Part shown: piece after piece, positions 7,929-10,278 of the stretch
How positions within the stretch are numbered: the stretch's first letter is position 1
How the letters are laid out: each line of letters begins with the position of its first letter
DNA from: Blastocladiella britannica
Taxonomy: Eukaryota; Blastocladiomycota; Blastocladiomycetes; Blastocladiales; Blastocladiaceae
NCBI GenBank assembly: GCA_025349905.2
Contig: MU625167.1
Location: forward strand, 1-10,278
DNA length: 10,278 bases
Direction: 5' to 3'
Notes under the pieces: generated by a model
Database searches by the model: none
What the model was told of the DNA's origin: nothing
Seen by the model: only the letters and a program-made list of their open reading frames with translations
Program-made: the position numbers and the translations under genes

Positions 7929-8303
7929 CAAGGACACGAAGGTTTGGGGGGCGTGGGGAGACCAGGAGCAGAAGGCCGTATAATCGTGGGACAAAATTCG
8001 AGAGAGCATAAGAGAGTGGGGTGGAAACGACAAGGGAAAAGTCTCGGATGTCCGTGAACCGGCGCAATAACGCGTACTGGAGGGATGGAGGGAGATGGTG
8101 GTGAAGAAGGAAAAGGGGATTTTTTTAGTGTTTTGTTTGGATTTTGGTGCTCCATATTCTTCTTTGCGTTGGGTCAAACGGAAGGCGGACAGGTTTGGCG
8201 GCAAAGAAGAAAATAGTAAAGCAAAGCCCTTTTTGAAGAAAGCTCACATCCAACCAGAACGAGTATTACAGCGGTTCAACATCCGAGTTCGGCCGATATC
8301 GAG

Positions 8304-8367
8304 CTGTATATATATTTCAATGTCAATATATTCGTTTTATTATTGGATAAATGAAAAAAAAGCATAC
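8304..8367 (-). other. Candidate intron in a non-coding or leader transcript
   Basis: On the minus strand a GTATGC donor is followed by a T run, a TTGACATTGA branch-like stretch, and a TATACAG acceptor. The length, 64 nt, matches the 60-66 nt introns of the neighbouring genes. No reading frame with an ATG runs convincingly across it, so if real it may lie in a long bZIP leader or in a separate non-coding transcript. Confidence 0.35.
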
Positions 8368-8751
8368 CTCAGATGCGCGGACGAGGTTTGTACATGGCAA
8401 ACATGTCAAAAATGACTGAAGTTAGAACCACGAAGGTTTTGTTATACGGACGAGTGCTCGGTATTTCGCGGGGGGAGTGCGAAATGAGGTCTGTGTGTTG
8501 GGTGTCCTTGAAAAATGTGCTAAAGAAAGTCGAAAGAGAAGTTGTCAGTGAAGCAAGGGAACCGCTTTTATGTGTGTTGTGAACAAGGGTACCCAAGCAC
8601 CAGCCACGCCAATAACGACAGACCGTCATTCCCCGCATATTGCTGCAGACCGGGACGGAGGTGCACGGCCGTATGGGATTGAGGGAGAGGTCCGGGATCA
8701 ACAATTCTCTTGCCTGTGCACGGCCACCAAGAAAATTCAATAAAAAAGGAA

Positions 8752-9856
8752 ATGCCTTCGTTTTTCGCCAGCTCGGCAACCGACAATGCGGTAGCAGGTC
8801 TGGCCGCGGGAGCCGCCGCGACCATCTCGCTGCACCCGCTGGACGTGGTCAAGACGCGTTTCCAGGCCGACACCCGCGCCGTCCGGCCCCGTATCACGCT
8901 GCTCAACACTGCGCGCGCGCTGACCGCGATTGCACGCGCCGAGGGTGCGCGCGGACTCTACGTCGGCCTCGCGCCCAATTTCGTCGGCGCCACCGCGTCG
9001 TGGGGACTGTACTTTTTCTGGTACACGCACATCAAGGACTGGATGACTGACGCGTCCTCGACATCGTCATCCCCCCCAAAGCGGCTCGGCGCACGCGAGC
9101 ACCTTGTTGCCGCCGCTGCTGCTGGTGCCGCCACCAGTTTGTGCACCAACCCGATCTGGCTGGTCAAGACCCGCATGGTGTTAAAGTCGTCGACCGATGC
9201 CACGCGGTATCGCGGCATGTGGGGTGAGTTACACATCCTTTTTTCGTATGAGGATGAAGAGACCTGACAGAAGAATAATGACACTTAGACGCGCTGTCGA
9301 CCATTGCGCGCACCGAGGGAATCCGCGGCCTGTACCGCGGCCTGGTGCCAGCTCTTTTTGGCGTGTCGCATGGCGCAGTGCAGTTTATGGTTTACGAGGA
9401 TCTCAAACATCGGGCAGCCGACTACCGGCGCGACCACGATGGCGAGTCGTACTTGATGGTATTCCTCCATTCTGATTTTGTTTGAAAAAGTACCAATGGG
9501 TATATATATATATGTATAGGGCCAAACGAGCGAGCACATTGCGCACGCGGTCGCCTCAAAGACGATCGCCTCGGTCTCCACCTACCCGTACATGCTGGTC
9601 AAAACGCGATTGCAGTCCAGCAACACGTATTCCGGCGTCGTGGATGTGGTTCGGCGGACAATGCAGCACGAAGGTGCCACGGCGTTCTACAAGGGGCTCG
9701 GCGCGCACTTGATCCGCGTCATGCCCGGGACGTGTATCACCTTTGTTGTTTATGGTACTTTGTATCTTTTTGAGGTTGCCGCAGAAAACCACTTGACGCT
9801 CACTTTCATGAATAGAGCAATCCATGGCCTTTTTCAAATCGCACCCACGGTATTAA
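8752..9856 (+). CDS. FLX1: Mitochondrial carrier, FAD/folate transporter type (FLX1/SLC25A32-like), 305 aa
   Basis: Inner mitochondrial membrane carrier, most likely moving FAD or folate. Exons are 8752-9223, 9289-9458, 9520-9754 and 9816-9856 (918 nt). The introns are 65, 61 and 61 nt, with donors GTGAGT, GTATTC and GTACTT. Three tandem carrier repeats are visible. Repeat 1 has [11 protein letters not shown] (28-38) and [22 protein letters not shown]. Repeat 2 has [10 protein letters not shown] (133-142), where Trp replaces the usual acid, a mark of the FLX1/SLC25A32 and pyrimidine/NAD carrier clades. Repeat 3 has [11 protein letters not shown] (236-246) and [14 protein letters not shown] (280-293). 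The YPY third motif and the SWGLYFF segment favour FLX1/SLC25A32 over NAD or pyrimidine carriers. Length is normal for the family. The ATG at 8752 is chosen because it gives the usual short N-terminus. The substrate is inferred from motif similarity. Confidence 0.9.
9224..9288 (+). other. Carrier gene intron 1
   Basis: 65-nt phase-1 intron with the only fully canonical donor in the window, GTGAGT, and acceptor CTTAG. It joins YRGMW to [11 protein letters not shown], the normal repeat-2 continuation. Confidence 0.88.
9459..9519 (+). other. Carrier gene intron 2
   Basis: 61-nt phase-0 intron, donor GTATTC, with a TA-dinucleotide run (9501-9513) leading to acceptor TATAG. It lies in the loop between repeats 2 and 3, joining ESYLM to [11 protein letters not shown]. 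Confidence 0.82.
9755..9815 (+). other. Carrier gene intron 3
   Basis: 61-nt phase-1 intron, donor GTACTT, branch-like TTGAC, acceptor AATAG. It joins TFVVY to [13 protein letters not shown] and the stop. A tiny 41-nt last exon results; it restores the conserved VYE at the end of repeat 3. Confidence 0.85.
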
Positions 9857-9896
9857 TTAGTGTACAAAATATATATATTTAAAATCATGGATATGG
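9857..9896. terminator. Shared 40-bp 3' region of carrier and HUS1-like genes
   Basis: The two convergent stop codons are 40 bp apart. The gap holds an AT-rich ATATATATATTTAAAAT core that could serve polyadenylation of both mRNAs, so their 3' untranslated regions must overlap or run into the opposing coding sequence. Confidence 0.45.
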
Positions 9897-10268
9897 TTAC
9901 GAGGAGTGCCGCGCGGGCAGGAAATACGTCAGGACGCTGTCCTCGGTTCCCGTGTTTGGATCCATCCCGCCGTGCAAGTACACGTAAAACACCACGCATA
10001 GGTCGCGGTGGATGCAGCAAATGACGTGCGCCGGATTTGCTTGATGGCTATTGATCTAGTGTGGTGAGTTCGCAATCGCCATAAAAAGGAAAGGGGAAAA
10101 AACATACCAATTCAAGAACTTGAGCAGATCCTTGACAAAAATGTCGACCGAAAAGAATTCGCTTGGATCGCGGTTGGTGGCGGTCATGGATCCCTCGGCC
10201 GACGATGCCAAGTCCGCTTTTGAGTTGGATTCTATAACAAATTTTGCAATCAGTTCCCCGGAGCAGCA
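9897..10268 (-). CDS. HUS1: HUS1-like checkpoint clamp protein, C-terminal 103 residues (partial)
   Basis: Two minus-strand exons are visible, 10268-10108 and 10047-9897. A 60-nt intron (10107-10048; donor GTATGT, acceptor AATAG) separates them. The T-run plus GCAG at 10278-10269 looks like the acceptor of another intron, so the gene continues beyond the window. The end of the protein reads VDIFVKDLLKFLNCHQANP, then a cysteine-containing strand VICCIHRDLCVVFYVYL, then LTYFLPAR. This matches in order the last part of HUS1, where a DI-x-KLLQFL helix with QQVNP precedes strands ending in a QYFIPA-type terminus. HUS1 is one subunit of the Rad9-Rad1-Hus1 DNA-damage clamp in the nucleus. A 12-residue polar insert (HGGMDPNTGTED) sits between the last two strands. 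The acceptor at 10048 was picked because the one at 10057 creates a stop. The family call is from recalled motif order and is moderately firm. Confidence 0.68.
10048..10107 (-). other. HUS1-like gene, last intron
   Basis: 60-nt phase-2 intron with donor GTATGT followed by a long pyrimidine run. Two AGs occur near the end (10057 and 10048); only the second keeps the frame open through NCHQANPAHVICC. Confidence 0.75.
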
Positions 10269-10278
10269 CTGCAAAAAA
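10269..10278 (-). other. 3' end of a further HUS1-like intron at the window edge
   Basis: TTTTTTGCAG on the minus strand is a textbook pyrimidine run plus CAG acceptor directly before the open exon starting with Cys-Cys-Ser-Gly-Glu. The rest of the intron lies outside the window. Confidence 0.6.

Larger units (their letters stand above)
7527..8751. promoter_or_regulatory. Divergent intergenic region between bZIP (-) and FLX1-like (+) genes
   Basis: About 1.2 kb with no convincing protein gene. The bZIP side (7527-7790) holds the four short uORFs. Positions 7800-8110 are purine-rich on the plus strand, hence CU-rich toward the bZIP gene, a composition common in fungal promoters and leaders. 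A CRE-like TGACGTGA is at 7921-7928. Positions 8305-8360 are AT-rich and include a candidate minus-strand intron. The carrier side (8400-8751) shows no TATA box I trust. A plus-strand ATG at 8673 opens a frame that overlaps the carrier start out of frame, so carrier transcription probably begins downstream of it. Longer ORFs here have poor coding character. Confidence 0.6.

Noticed and set aside
7725..8204. Minus-strand frames of 95-159 codons in the divergent region
   Set aside because: They are Ser/Pro/Thr/His strings created by the CU-rich tract, with three overlapping frames open at once and no domain. They are better explained as promoter or leader DNA.
8369..8638. 90-codon minus-strand frame from an ATG at 8638, ending just before the candidate intron
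   Set aside because: Its C-terminal part looks mildly protein-like, and a possible acceptor (CTTTAG at about 8521) lies inside it. But third-codon positions lack the GC bias of the real genes here and no family is recognisable. I do not call it without transcript evidence.
8710..8751. N-terminal extension of the carrier from an upstream TTG
   Set aside because: A TTG start is not expected in a nuclear gene, and the ATG at 8752 gives the normal carrier N-terminus.
8640..9050. 136-codon plus-strand frame overlapping the start of the carrier gene
   Set aside because: It runs out of frame through the well-supported first carrier repeat and is Arg-rich shadow sequence.
9497..9513. TA-dinucleotide run as a TATA box or repeat of interest
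   Set aside because: It lies inside carrier intron 2 next to the acceptor, where AT richness is expected.
1..10278. Search by eye for tRNA, rRNA, CRISPR repeats, terminal inverted repeats, transposase or reverse-transcriptase motifs
   Set aside because: None seen. The window reads as ordinary single-copy genes with short introns.

Overview
The window is nuclear eukaryotic DNA, most likely from an early-diverging fungus. It is GC-rich in coding sequence and compact. Short spliceosomal introns (60-70 nt, one of 101 nt) interrupt nearly every gene. A Gcn4/CPC-1-type bZIP factor and a yeast-FLX1-type mitochondrial carrier fit Fungi. Placement near Blastocladiomycota or chytrids is an inference from GC content and intron style, not a demonstrated fact. 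There are no tRNA, rRNA, CRISPR, phage or transposon signatures.

Layout: (1) 209-1579 (+), an intronless gene for an orphan secreted protein with an acidic tail, preceded by a CCAA-rich leader. (2) 1714-4564 (+), a six-exon ubiquitin-specific protease of 830 aa: a disordered Ser/Pro/Ala-rich N-terminus followed by a complete USP domain. (3) 5809-4628 (-), a two-exon orphan multi-pass membrane protein, convergent with the protease. (4) 7526-6074 (-), a two-exon Gcn4-like bZIP factor. (5) 7527-8751, a divergent intergenic region of about 1.2 kb. It holds four short upstream ORFs in front of the bZIP start, a CRE-like site, purine-rich tracts and a candidate leader intron. (6) 8752-9856 (+), a four-exon mitochondrial carrier of the FLX1/SLC25A32 (FAD/folate) type. 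(7) 10268-9897 (-), the last two exons of a HUS1-like checkpoint-clamp gene that runs off the right edge, convergent with the carrier and only 40 bp from it.

The genes do not form a shared pathway; this looks like an ordinary compact chromosome segment. I found no evidence of an unknown multi-gene system. The strongest non-routine signal is the uORF-studded leader of the Gcn4-like gene, which resembles the GCN4/ATF4 type of translational control. Next come the splice-site details: many 5' splice sites have C at +4, and a stop-free 63-nt intron splits the catalytic Cys box of the protease. Exon boundaries were worked out by hand from reading frame, splice signals and family motifs; no transcript data were available.
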